Shown here piece after piece: positions 17,801-26,389 of a DNA stretch of 64,000 nt. Source of the DNA: Nocardiopsis sp. JB363 (GTDB lineage: Bacteria > Actinomycetota > Actinomycetes > Streptosporangiales > Streptosporangiaceae); the NCBI RefSeq assembly GCF_900143625.1, contig NZ_FRFF01000122.1:1-64000 (forward strand), written 5' to 3'. The notes beneath the pieces were generated by a model. It saw only the letters and a program-made list of their open reading frames with translations, had not been told where the DNA came from and did not search any database. Both the position numbers and the translations under genes were made by a program. Each line of letters opens with the position of its first letter. Positions within the stretch are counted from its first letter, which is position 1.

Positions 17801-20800
17801 ATGTTCCGAAAGATACTGGTCGCCAATCGCGGTGAGATCGCGATCCGCGCGATGCGCGCCGGACACGAAGTCGGAGCGAGGACCGTGGCGGTCTTCCCCC
17901 ACGAGGACCGCCACTCCCTGCACCGGCTCAAGGCCGACGAGGCCTACCAGATCGGGGAACAGGGTCATCCGGTGCGCGCCTACCTGTCGATCGAGGAGAT
18001 CGTGCAGGCGGCGGTGGAGGCCGACGCGGACGCCATCTACCCCGGTTACGGGTTCCTGTCGGAGAACCCGGAGCTGGCCCGGGCGTGCGCGGACGCGGGC
18101 ATCACCTTCATCGGTCCGCCCGCCGAGGTCCTGGACCTGACCGGGAACAAGGCCAGCGCGATCGCGGCGGCCAAGCGGGCGGGCATCCCCGTCCTGGAGT
18201 CCTCCGAGCCCTCCACCGACATGGACGCCCTGGTCACGGCTTCCCGTGAGATCGGGTTCCCGCTGTTCGTCAAGGCCGTGGCCGGCGGCGGTGGCCGTGG
18301 CATGCGCCGGGTCGACACCGCCGAGGCGCTCGTCGACGCGGCGGAGGCCGCCATGCGCGAGGCCGAGACCGCCTTCGGCGACCCCACGGTCTTCCTGGAG
18401 CGGGCCGTGGTGGACCCCCGCCACATCGAGGTGCAGATCCTCGCCGACGGCCAGGGCAACGTCATCCACCTGTACGAGCGTGACTGCTCGGTGCAGCGTC
18501 GCCACCAGAAGGTGGTGGAGATGGCCCCGGCGCCGAACCTGTCGCCGGAGCAGCGCCGGCAGATCTGCGAGGACGCCGTGCGGCTGGCCGAGGAGATCGG
18601 CTACCGCAACGCGGGCACGGTCGAGTTCCTGCTCGGCAAGGACGGCCGGCACGTGTTCATCGAGATGAACCCGCGTATCCAGGTGGAGCACACGGTGACC
18701 GAGGAGGTCACCGACGTCGACCTCGTGCAGTCCCAGCTCCGGATCGCCGCCGGTGAGAGCCTGGCCGACCTGGGCCTGAGCCAGGACGACATCGTGGTGC
18801 ACGGCGCGGCCCTACAGTGCCGCATCACCACGGAGGACCCCGCCAACGGGTTCCGCCCCGACACCGGGACGATCAGCGCCTACCGCTCCCCCGGTGGTTC
18901 GGGCATCCGGCTGGACGGTGGGACGGCCGCCGCCGGCTCGGAGGTCAGCGCCTACTTCGACTCGCTGCTGGTCAAGCTCACCTGCCGGGGCCGTGACTTC
19001 GAGACGGCGGTGAGCCGCGCCCGCCGCGCGGTCGCCGAGTTCCGGATCCGCGGCATCTCCACCAACATCCCGTTCCTGCAGGCGGTGCTGGAGGACGACG
19101 ACTTCCGCGCGGGCCGCGCCACCACCTCGTTCATCGAGGAGCGCCCGCAGCTGCTCACCGCCCGCCCCTCCGCGGACCGCGGCACCCGTCTGCTGTCCTA
19201 CCTGGCGGACGTGACGGTGAACAAGCCGCACGGCGAGCGCCCGCAGCTGCTCGACCCCACCACGAAGCTGTTCGAGACGCCCCAGGAGGCGCCGCCGGCC
19301 GGCTCCAAGCAGCGCCTGGACGAGCTGGGCCCGGAGGGCTTCGCCCGTTGGCTGCGCGAGTCGCCGAACCTGGGCGTCACCGACACCACCTTCCGCGACG
19401 CACACCAGTCGCTGTTGGCCACCCGGGTACGCACCAACGACCTGCTGGCCGTCGCGCCCACCGTCGCCCACACGCTGCCCGAGCTGCTCTCCCTGGAGGC
19501 CTGGGGCGGCGCCACCTACGACGTGGCCCTGCGCTTCCTCGCCGAGGACCCGTGGGACCGGCTGGCGGCGCTGCGCGAGGCGGTGCCCAACATCTGCCTG
19601 CAGATGCTGCTGCGCGGGCGTAACACCGTCGGCTACACCCCCTACCCCACCGAGGTCACCGACGCGTTCGTGCGTGAGGCGGCCAAGACCGGGGTGGACG
19701 TGTTCCGTATCTTCGACGCCCTCAACGACGTCGACCAGATGCGTCCGGCCATCGACGCGGTCCGGGAGACCGGCACCGGGGTGGCGGAGGTGGCGCTGTG
19801 CTACACCGCCGACCTGTCCGACCCGAACGAGAAGCTCTACACCCTCGACTACTACCTCAAGCTCGCCGAGCGGATCGTGGACGCGGGCGCGCACGTGCTC
19901 GCGATCAAGGACATGGCCGGCCTGCTGCGCGCCCCGGCCGCAAAGCGCCTGGTCACCGCGCTGCGCAACGAATTCGACTTGCCCGTCCACGTGCACACGC
20001 ACGACACCGCCGGCGGCCAGTTGGCCACCTACCTGGCCGCGGTGCAGGCGGGCGCCGACGCCGTCGACGGCGCGGTCGCGTCGATGTCGGGCACCACGTC
20101 GCAGCCGTCGCTGTCGGCGATCGTGGCGGCCTTCGATCACTCCGAGACCCCGACCGGGCTGTCGCTGGACGCGGTGAACCAGCTGGAGCCGTACTGGGAG
20201 TCGGTGCGCAAGGTCTACGCGCCCTTCGAGGCGGGTCTGGCCTCGCCGACCGGTCGCGTGTACCACCACGAGATCCCCGGCGGTCAGCTGTCCAACCTGC
20301 GCACCCAGGCGATCGCGCTGGGGCTGGGCGACCGGTTCGAGGACATCGAGGCGATGTACGCCGCCGCCGACCGCATGCTCGGCCGGCTGGTGAAGGTCAC
20401 CCCCTCCTCCAAGGTGGTCGGTGACCTGGCCCTGCACCTGGTGGGCGCGGGTGTGGCCCCGGAGGACTTCGAGAAGGACCCGGACCGGTTCGACGTGCCC
20501 GACTCGGTGGTGGGTTTCCTGCGCGGTGAGCTGGGAGTGCCCCCGGGCGAGTGGCCCGAGCCGTTCCGCACCAAGGCGCTGCGCGGTCGCGGCGAGCCGC
20601 GCGAGGCCGTGGCACTGAGCTCGGTGGACCGGGCCGGTCTGGCCGAGGAGCCGCGTCCCACGCTGAACCGGCTGCTGTTCGCCGGCCCCACCAAGGAGTT
20701 CGAGTCCCACCGTGCGTCCTACGGCGACACGAGCGTGCTGGACAGCATGGACTTCTTCTACGGGCTGCGCGAAGGCGAGGAGCACGTGGTCGACCTGGAG

Positions 20801-21175
20801 CCGGGCGTGCGACTGCTCATCGGACTCCAGGCGGTGAGCGAGCCGGACGAGCGCGGGATGCGCACCGTGATGACCACGCTCAACGACCAACTGCGTCCGC
20901 TGCACGTCCGGGACCGTGCCCTGACCTCCAACGCCCCCGAGGCGGAGAAGGCCGACCGGGACGACCCCGCCCAGGTGGCGGCGCCGTTCGCCGGCGTGGT
21001 CACCCCGGTGGTGGCCAAGGGCGACAAGGTGGAGGCCGGTGACACCGTCGCCACCATCGAGGCGATGAAGATGGAGGCCTCGATCACCGCCTCGCAGGCC
21101 GGAGTTGTCGAAAGGGTCGCGGTCGAGGGTGCCCAGCGAGTCGAGGGCGGCGACCTGATCGTCCGACTGAGCTGA
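17801..21175 (+). CDS. pyc: pyruvate carboxylase
   Basis: 1124 residues from ATG 17801 with AGGAGG at about 17786-17791; an in-frame start at 17711 lacks a ribosome site. Domains run in the usual single-chain order. The biotin carboxylase covers residues 1-450 (KILVANRGEIAIRAMRA, KAVAGGGGRGMR, EMNPRIQVEHTVTEE). The carboxyltransferase covers about 530-1000 (DTTFRDAHQSLLATRVRT, metal site HVHTHDTAGG). The biotinyl domain at the C-terminus carries biotinyl lysine K1090 in EAMKMEA. It carboxylates pyruvate to oxaloacetate to refill the TCA cycle. It is monocistronic, with a 192-bp leader region and a strong hairpin after the stop. Confidence 0.97.
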   Translation: MFRKILVANRGEIAIRAMRAGHEVGARTVAVFPHEDRHSLHRLKADEAYQIGEQGHPVRAYLSIEEIVQAAVEADADAIYPGYGFLSENPELARACADAGITFIGPPAEVLDLTGNKASAIAAAKRAGIPVLESSEPSTDMDALVTASREIGFPLFVKAVAGGGGRGMRRVDTAEALVDAAEAAMREAETAFGDPTVFLERAVVDPRHIEVQILADGQGNVIHLYERDCSVQRRHQKVVEMAPAPNLSPEQRRQICEDAVRLAEEIGYRNAGTVEFLLGKDGRHVFIEMNPRIQVEHTVTEEVTDVDLVQSQLRIAAGESLADLGLSQDDIVVHGAALQCRITTEDPANGFRPDTGTISAYRSPGGSGIRLDGGTAAAGSEVSAYFDSLLVKLTCRGRDFETAVSRARRAVAEFRIRGISTNIPFLQAVLEDDDFRAGRATTSFIEERPQLLTARPSADRGTRLLSYLADVTVNKPHGERPQLLDPTTKLFETPQEAPPAGSKQRLDELGPEGFARWLRESPNLGVTDTTFRDAHQSLLATRVRTNDLLAVAPTVAHTLPELLSLEAWGGATYDVALRFLAEDPWDRLAALREAVPNICLQMLLRGRNTVGYTPYPTEVTDAFVREAAKTGVDVFRIFDALNDVDQMRPAIDAVRETGTGVAEVALCYTADLSDPNEKLYTLDYYLKLAERIVDAGAHVLAIKDMAGLLRAPAAKRLVTALRNEFDLPVHVHTHDTAGGQLATYLAAVQAGADAVDGAVASMSGTTSQPSLSAIVAAFDHSETPTGLSLDAVNQLEPYWESVRKVYAPFEAGLASPTGRVYHHEIPGGQLSNLRTQAIALGLGDRFEDIEAMYAAADRMLGRLVKVTPSSKVVGDLALHLVGAGVAPEDFEKDPDRFDVPDSVVGFLRGELGVPPGEWPEPFRTKALRGRGEPREAVALSSVDRAGLAEEPRPTLNRLLFAGPTKEFESHRASYGDTSVLDSMDFFYGLREGEEHVVDLEPGVRLLIGLQAVSEPDERGMRTVMTTLNDQLRPLHVRDRALTSNAPEAEKADRDDPAQVAAPFAGVVTPVVAKGDKVEAGDTVATIEAMKMEASITASQAGVVERVAVEGAQRVEGGDLIVRLS

Positions 21176-21184
21176 TCCCGAACC

Positions 21185-21224
21185 GAACCCCCGCACCGCA
21201 GGAATCCCTGTGGTGCGGGGGTTC
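21185..21224 (+). terminator. hairpin terminator after pyruvate carboxylase gene
   Basis: GAACCCCCGCACC (21185-21197) pairs perfectly over 13 bp with 21212-21224, starting 9 bp after the pyc stop. There is no U-tract, as is common in high-GC actinobacteria. Confidence 0.8.
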
Positions 21225-21306
21225 TCGGCGTTTCGGGGTTCCCGGCCGGGCCCGCTTGGGCCAGACTGGTCGCGCCTCGTTCCCGCACCGGATCGGATCG
21301 GATTCC

Positions 21307-22110
21307 ATGAGCGGCAGCCCGCCCGTCCCCGACGGCGTCGACATCTCCGTCCCGCACTCCGCCCGGGTGTGGAACTACTGGCTCGGCGGCAAGGACAACT
21401 ACCCCGTCGACCGCGCCTTCGGCGACCAGATCGTGTCGCTCTACCCGCAGATCGGCGTCGACGCCCGCGCCGGTCGGGCCTTTCTGGTCCGCGCCATCAC
21501 CCACCTGGCCGGGCAGGAGGGGGCACGCGGGTTCCTGGACCTGGGTACGGGTTTGCCGACCCACCAGAACACCCACGAGATCGCCCAGGCCGTCGCCCCC
21601 GAGTCCCGCGTGGTCTACGTGGACAACGACCCCATGGTCCTCGCCCACGCCCGCGCCCTGCTGATCGGATCCCGCGACGGGGCCACCGCGTTCGTCGACG
21701 CCGACCTGCGCGAACCGTCCCGGGTCCTGTCCCGGGCCGATGAGGTGCTCGACCTCGACCGTCCGGTGGTGCTCTCGGCCATCGGCGTCCTGGGACACGT
21801 GCCCACCATGCAGGAGGCCGCGGACCTCGTTCGCGGCTACATGGGCGGCCTGGCCTCGGGCAGCTTCCTGGTGCTGGGCGACAACGTCATGCCCGACGAC
21901 CCTGTGGCCGTCGAGGCCCTGGACCAGTGGAACGAGGGGGCGGCGTTGGCGTACCGCACCCACACCCTGGCCGAGTTCACCTCCTTCTTCGATGGTCTGG
22001 AACTCCTGGAACCCGGTGTGGTCCCCTCCACCCGGTGGCGACCCGAGACCCTCAAGACCGGCGCGGCCCCGCGCACCGACATGTACGGCGGTGTCGCCCG
22101 CAAGCCCTGA
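21307..22110 (+). CDS. SAM-dependent methyltransferase, Methyltransf_19 (DUF574) family, copy 2
   Basis: 267 residues from ATG 21307; the in-frame TTG 21256 is less likely because it would sit close to the terminator with no ribosome site, although the site before 21307 is also weak. The same signature as copy 1 appears: SARVWNYWLGGKDNYPVDRA, FLDLGTGLPTHQNTHEIAQ, VVYVDNDPMVLAHARALL and FFDGLELLEPGVVPSTRWRP. The two proteins align along their whole length, and both end in G-x-VARKP. No methyl acceptor is evident from the context. It precedes the PIG-L gene by 40 bp. Confidence 0.9.
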   Translation: MSGSPPVPDGVDISVPHSARVWNYWLGGKDNYPVDRAFGDQIVSLYPQIGVDARAGRAFLVRAITHLAGQEGARGFLDLGTGLPTHQNTHEIAQAVAPESRVVYVDNDPMVLAHARALLIGSRDGATAFVDADLREPSRVLSRADEVLDLDRPVVLSAIGVLGHVPTMQEAADLVRGYMGGLASGSFLVLGDNVMPDDPVAVEALDQWNEGAALAYRTHTLAEFTSFFDGLELLEPGVVPSTRWRPETLKTGAAPRTDMYGGVARKP

Positions 22111-22150
22111 GTTCGTAGCATGGGGGCGTTACCGAGAATAAGGAGTTCCC

Positions 22151-22864
22151 GTGTCCGACACCCCCGAACGCGCCCTGGTCGTGATGGCCCACCCCGATGA
22201 CGCCGACTTCTCCTGCGCGGGCACCGTCGCCCGATGGACCGAAGCCGGGGCCGAGGTGGTCTACCTGATGGTCACCGACGGCGAGGCCGGCGGGGACGAG
22301 CTCACCCTGGACGGCGCCGAGATCGGTGCGATGCGCCGGGGTGAGCAGCGCAGGGCGGCCACCGAGGTGGGGGTCAAGGACGTACGGTTCCTGGGTTACG
22401 CGGACGGACGCGTGGTCGCCTCGCTCGACCTTCGTCGCGACATCGCCCGGGTCATCCGCCAGGTGCGCCCGCAGCTCATGGTCATCCCGAACCCCGAACG
22501 CGACTGGGACAGCATCGCCGCCAGCCACCCCGACCACATGGCCACCGGCGAGGCCGCGATCAACGCGGTGTTCCCCGACGCGCGCAACCCGCACGCGCAC
22601 CGGGAACTACTCCACGTGGAGGGCCTGGCTCCCTGGACCGTGCCGGAGGTGTGGGTGACCGGTGGTCCGGGCCCCCACCACTACTCGGACATCACCTCGG
22701 TGTTCGAACGCAAGCTGGCGGCGTTGGCCTCGCACGAGAGCCAGATCTCCGACATCGACGAGATCGCACCGTTCCTGCGCACCTGGATGGGCGAGAACGC
22801 CGTCAAGGGCGGCCTGCCGGAGGGGTCCCTGGCCGAGGTGTTCCGGATCGTGAAGACCGCCTGA
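22151..22864 (+). CDS. PIG-L/LmbE family zinc deacetylase
   Basis: 237 residues from GTG 22151; AAGGAG at 22140-22145 decides the start, and TAGCAT at 22116-22121 may be its -10. The zinc motif AHPDDADF is at residues 14-21, with the second metal ligand in ASHPDHMATGE. The family removes N-acetyl groups from GlcNAc-type conjugates, including MshB (mycothiol synthesis) and Mca (mycothiol conjugate amidase) in actinomycetes. The length (237 versus about 290-300) and the short C-terminus argue against MshB or Mca themselves. The true substrate is open. Confidence 0.88.
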   Translation: MSDTPERALVVMAHPDDADFSCAGTVARWTEAGAEVVYLMVTDGEAGGDELTLDGAEIGAMRRGEQRRAATEVGVKDVRFLGYADGRVVASLDLRRDIARVIRQVRPQLMVIPNPERDWDSIAASHPDHMATGEAAINAVFPDARNPHAHRELLHVEGLAPWTVPEVWVTGGPGPHHYSDITSVFERKLAALASHESQISDIDEIAPFLRTWMGENAVKGGLPEGSLAEVFRIVKTA

Positions 22865-22877
22865 AGGCCATGTCGCG

Positions 22878-22883
22878 TACCCT
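22878..22883 (+). promoter_or_regulatory. -10 box of a likely leaderless sirtuin transcript
   Basis: TACCCT fits the actinobacterial -10 consensus TANNNT and ends exactly six bases before GTG 22890. No ribosome site precedes that start, as expected if the transcript begins at the start codon. Confidence 0.5.
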
Positions 22884-22889
22884 CGGGGC

Positions 22890-23735
22890 GTGACCGAAAC
22901 GCTCCACGCTCGCTCCACCGCGGATGCCGCCACCCGTGTCCGCGAGGTCCTCGGCGCCGGCCCGGTGACCGTGCTGACCGGCGCGGGGATCTCCACCGAC
23001 TCCGGCATCCCCGACTACCGGGGACCGGACTCGCCCCCACGCAAACCCATGACCTACCAGGAGTTCGTGGGGGACGCCGCCTTTCGTCGCCACTACTGGG
23101 CGCGCAACCATGTGGGATGGCGGCACGTGGAAGGGACCCGCCCCAACGACGGTCACCTGGCCCTGGCCGAACTGGAACGTGCCGGGGCGGTACACGGGGT
23201 CATCACCCAGAACGTGGACACCCTGCACGACGCCGCAGGCAGCGGACGCGTCATCGACCTGCACGGACGCTTCGACCGGGTGATCTGTCTGACCTGCCGC
23301 GCGGTGAGCGACCGTGCGGAGCTCGCGGTCCGGTTGACCGAGCTCAACCCGGGTTTCGCCGAGGAGGTCGCCGACGTGGAGGTCGCCCCGGACGCCGACG
23401 CGGTGCTGGCCCGCACCGAGCACTTCCGGGTGGCCGACTGCTCGGGCTGTGGCGGGACTCTCAAACCCGACATCGTGTACTTCGGCGAGAACGTGCCCAA
23501 GCCTCGGGTGATGGACGCGTACGCGATGGTCGAGACCGCCGAAAGCCTGCTGGTGGTGGGTTCCTCGCTGACGGTCTTCTCCGGACGCAGGTTCGTCAAG
23601 CGAGCCGTGGCCCTGGGAAAACCGGTGGTGATCCTCAACCGCGGCGAGACCCGCTGTGACGACATGGCCACGTTGACCCTCGACCACGGCTGTTCCCCGG
23701 TGCTGCGCGCACTCGCTGATACCCACCGCATCTGA
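22890..23735 (+). CDS. Sir2-family NAD-dependent protein deacylase
   Basis: 281 residues from GTG 22890. Motifs in order are LTGAGISTDSGIPDYRG (NAD binding), TQNVDTLHDAAG (catalytic region), the general base His in DLHGRFDRV, zinc cysteines in CLTC and CSGCGG, and LLVVGSSLTVFSG. It removes acyl groups from lysines using NAD+, acting in the cytoplasm on metabolic enzymes such as acetyl-CoA synthetase. It follows the PIG-L gene by 25 bp and appears to have its own leaderless promoter (TACCCT six bases before the start). It is longer than class III bacterial sirtuins and lacks their Tyr/Arg desuccinylase pair as far as I can see. Confidence 0.93.
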   Translation: MTETLHARSTADAATRVREVLGAGPVTVLTGAGISTDSGIPDYRGPDSPPRKPMTYQEFVGDAAFRRHYWARNHVGWRHVEGTRPNDGHLALAELERAGAVHGVITQNVDTLHDAAGSGRVIDLHGRFDRVICLTCRAVSDRAELAVRLTELNPGFAEEVADVEVAPDADAVLARTEHFRVADCSGCGGTLKPDIVYFGENVPKPRVMDAYAMVETAESLLVVGSSLTVFSGRRFVKRAVALGKPVVILNRGETRCDDMATLTLDHGCSPVLRALADTHRI

Positions 23736-23918
23736 CTTCGCACCGTCCGAAGGGTACGGTGACCGTCGAGGCCCTCCGCTCTCCGCTCCCCCCGCTTCTC
23801 GCGTGGTGAGCGTGTGCGGTGCGCGCCCACGGGGGATGCTCGGGGTGGATCCCCGCCTACATCGGCTTTTCTCGGACCGGGTGAACAATCCCGGCCGACT
23901 TCGCACACGGAGGATCGC

Positions 23919-25154
23919 GTGCCGTTCTGTAACAGGAACATCCTCGTCTCAGGAGGCGGTGTGGCCGGTTCGGCACTCGCTCTCTGGCTGGCCCGGAAGG
24001 GCTTCACTCCCACCATCGTCGACTCCGCCCCGGGCCCGCGCGCCGAGGGCGACCACGTCGAGGTATCCCGGCGCGGCATGGAACTCCTGGACCGCATGGG
24101 CCAGGGTGAACAGGTCCGCGCCCTGGGCTCGAACCACACCCAGATCCGCAACCACATCAGCGGACGTACCACCCCGATCCTCCTTCCCTTCGACCCCGGA
24201 TCCGTGATGATCCGCCATGACCACCTGGTGCGGGTGCTGCGGGAGGAGGCCGACCGACTCTCCGACGTCCGTATCGAGCGGTTGGACGGCGACACCGTCA
24301 CCGGTCTGACCGAGGACGAGGACGGGGTGAACGTCACCTTCGCCCATGCCCCGACGCGACGCTTCGACCTGGTGGTGGGCGCCGACGGCCTGTACTCCCC
24401 CGTACGACGACTGGCCTTCGAGGGGCCCGACGAGAACCGTCTGCGTCGGCTGGAGGCCAACGTGGCGACCTTCGAGACGCCCAACGTGCTCGGCACCCAG
24501 GACTCCTTGTCCTGGCACACCTGGCCGCACCGGGGCTGTGTGGCCGCCACCCTGCCGGACAACGAACGCCTGTACGTGGTGCTGATGATGCGCGACCGCT
24601 TCCCGGTGCTCCCGGGCAGCCTGGACCAGGGCGCCCTGCACCGCCTGGTGCAGGAGTTCTTCGGCGCGGACAAGTGGTGCATGCCGAAGCTGTTGGCGGC
24701 CATGCGCGAGACCGAGGTGACCGTGAACCCGTCGACGCAGGTGCGCATGAACGTGTGGTCGTCGGGCCGCGTCGTCCTGGTCGGGGACGCCGCCTACTGT
24801 CCGGACCAGCTGAGCGGGCAGGGCCCCGGGACCGCCTTGATCGGCGCCTTGGCCCTGGCCGGTGAGCTCGCCTACGCGGACGGTGACCACGGTCGGGCGT
24901 ACTTCTCCTACGAGGCGGCGGTGCGGCCCACGGTCCGTGAGGCCCAGGCCGTGGCCCCGCAGTCGGTGGAGACCGGCGCCCCGGAGGTCGAACCGTACGA
25001 GATGTGGGTACGCGAACGCGCCGAGGCGGCCCTGTCCCGTGGCACCAGGCTCATGAACAGGTTGGGTTTCCGGCCCGCCAAGGACCCGGTGGGCGAGGAG
25101 TTCGCCCTGGAACGCTACGCCACCATGTTCGACGACCGGATCCGAACCGCCTAG
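23919..25154 (+). CDS. class A FAD-dependent monooxygenase
   Basis: 411 residues; GTG 23919 is chosen because CGGAGG lies at 23908-23913, while the open frame from 23814 has no site. The FAD dinucleotide motif VSGGGVAGSALALWLARKG is at the N-terminus, followed by DLVVGADGLYSPVRR (the DG motif) and VLVGDAAYCPDQLSGQGPG (the GD motif for the ribityl chain). This is the PHBH fold of aromatic hydroxylases, TetX and related tailoring enzymes. The typical active-site loop cannot be assigned to a substrate. It is convergent with the LacI gene, the two sharing one CTAG as both stop codons. Confidence 0.9.
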   Translation: MPFCNRNILVSGGGVAGSALALWLARKGFTPTIVDSAPGPRAEGDHVEVSRRGMELLDRMGQGEQVRALGSNHTQIRNHISGRTTPILLPFDPGSVMIRHDHLVRVLREEADRLSDVRIERLDGDTVTGLTEDEDGVNVTFAHAPTRRFDLVVGADGLYSPVRRLAFEGPDENRLRRLEANVATFETPNVLGTQDSLSWHTWPHRGCVAATLPDNERLYVVLMMRDRFPVLPGSLDQGALHRLVQEFFGADKWCMPKLLAAMRETEVTVNPSTQVRMNVWSSGRVVLVGDAAYCPDQLSGQGPGTALIGALALAGELAYADGDHGRAYFSYEAAVRPTVREAQAVAPQSVETGAPEVEPYEMWVRERAEAALSRGTRLMNRLGFRPAKDPVGEEFALERYATMFDDRIRTA

Positions 25155-26170
25155 GCTTCCTTGGGCGGCGACGTGCTGTGCCGTTCCACCAGGCGGGTGG
25201 CGAGCTCCACCCTGGTGGTCTCGGGAACGTCGCCGCCGACCAGGTCGATGAGCATACGGGTGGCCATCTGCGCCATGTCCCGCAACGGCTGCCGGACCGT
25301 GGTCAGCGGCGGGATCGCCCAACGCGCCTCGGGCAGGTCGTCGAAGCCCACTACGGAGACGTCGTCGGGCACCTTCAGGCCGCGTTCGTGCAGGGCCTCG
25401 TAGGCGCCCCTGGCCATCTGGTCGGAGCCGGCGAAGATCGCGGTGGGCGGCTCGGGCAGCTCGAACAGCGCCTCGGTGAGTTCCTTGCCGGTGCCGGACA
25501 TGAAGTCGCCGTGGCTGACGTAGCCGTCCAGGACGGGCAGGTCCGCGTTGCGCATGGCGCTGCGGTACCCGTCCACGCGACCCCGGCTGCACATCACGTG
25601 CGCGGGGCCCGCGATCGTGGCGATCCGTCGGTGCCCCTGCGCGATGAGGTGCTCGGTGGCGGTGAGTCCGCCGTCCCAGTTGGCGGCGCCCACGGCCGGG
25701 ACGCCGCGCGCGGGGTCCCCTATCGGGTCGACGATCACCACGGGGATGCCCAGGGCGTCGAGCTGCGCCTGCTGCTGGGTGGACAGTTCCGACAGCACCA
25801 GGACCACACCGTCGGAGTGGCGGGCCTGGATGTTGTCCAACCACTTACGGCCGGGGCGGCTGCGTTTGCGATCGTGCACCGCGGAGACGACGATGCCGAA
25901 ACCGGCGTCGTGGGTGACCTCCTCCACGCCGGTGAGGATCTCCATCGCCCAGGGGCTGCCCAGATCGAGGAAGACCAGGTCGATCAGGCCGACCGTCCTT
26001 CTACCCCGGTGCCTGCGCGGCTGGTAGCGGTGTTGTTCGAGTAGTCGTTCCACCTGACGACGGGTGTCCGCCGCGACGTCGATGTGACCGTTGATCACCT
26101 TCGAGACGGTGGATACGGAGACCCCCGCCTCCCCCGCGATCTCGGCCAGGGTGGGTCGTCTCTTCGCCAT
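25151..26170 (-). CDS. LacI family repressor of the adjacent sugar importer
   Basis: 339 residues from ATG 26170. The N-terminal HTH reads PTLAEIAGEAGVSVSTVSKV, followed by the hinge region and a periplasmic-binding-protein-like effector domain (VGLIDLVFLDLGSPW, VGFDDLPEARWAIPPLTTVRQP). It is divergent from the CUT1 importer genes, and the 219-bp gap carries repeated CGAAA/TTTCG elements. It therefore probably represses the transporter until the sugar or an inducer binds. The motif type suggests xylo-oligosaccharides, but this is inference. Confidence 0.92.
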   Translation of the reverse strand: MAKRRPTLAEIAGEAGVSVSTVSKVINGHIDVAADTRRQVERLLEQHRYQPRRHRGRRTVGLIDLVFLDLGSPWAMEILTGVEEVTHDAGFGIVVSAVHDRKRSRPGRKWLDNIQARHSDGVVLVLSELSTQQQAQLDALGIPVVIVDPIGDPARGVPAVGAANWDGGLTATEHLIAQGHRRIATIAGPAHVMCSRGRVDGYRSAMRNADLPVLDGYVSHGDFMSGTGKELTEALFELPEPPTAIFAGSDQMARGAYEALHERGLKVPDDVSVVGFDDLPEARWAIPPLTTVRQPLRDMAQMATRMLIDLVGGDVPETTRVELATRLVERHSTSPPKEA

Positions 26171-26227
26171 GCGCCTCCTCAAGGTCGGGGGATCGAGATC
26201 CCGTGGTCCGCTCAGCGGATTGTAGCC

Positions 26228-26349
26228 CGAAACTTTTCGCGGCCCCACACCGTAATCTCCTCGAAACCCGTACTCCCCTTGACGTCTTCTAGTGGACGAC
26301 TTAGCGTCAATCATCCCGAAAGATATCGGAAACATTTCGGAAGCTTTCG
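26228..26349 (+). promoter_or_regulatory. LacI operator cluster of the CUT1 importer
   Basis: CGAAACTTTTCG (26228-26239) has perfect 5-bp arms. Nearer the transporter, three imperfect copies follow almost head to tail: CGAAAGATATCG (26317-26328), GGAAACATTTCG (26328-26339) and GGAAGCTTTCG (26339-26349), about one helical turn apart. The last ends 40 bp before the ATG at 26390. Elements of the CGAAA-TTTCG type have been described at streptomycete xylan/xyloside genes. Confidence 0.7.
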
Positions 26350-26389
26350 GTTTCCCCCCACAGTCCGACCAGAGAACGGTGTCCACGCC

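Noticed and set aside
18812..21196. A long open frame on the minus strand across the pyruvate carboxylase gene
   Set aside because: It mirrors a clear pyc gene and has repetitive Gly/Val/Arg/His content typical of antisense frames in high-GC DNA.
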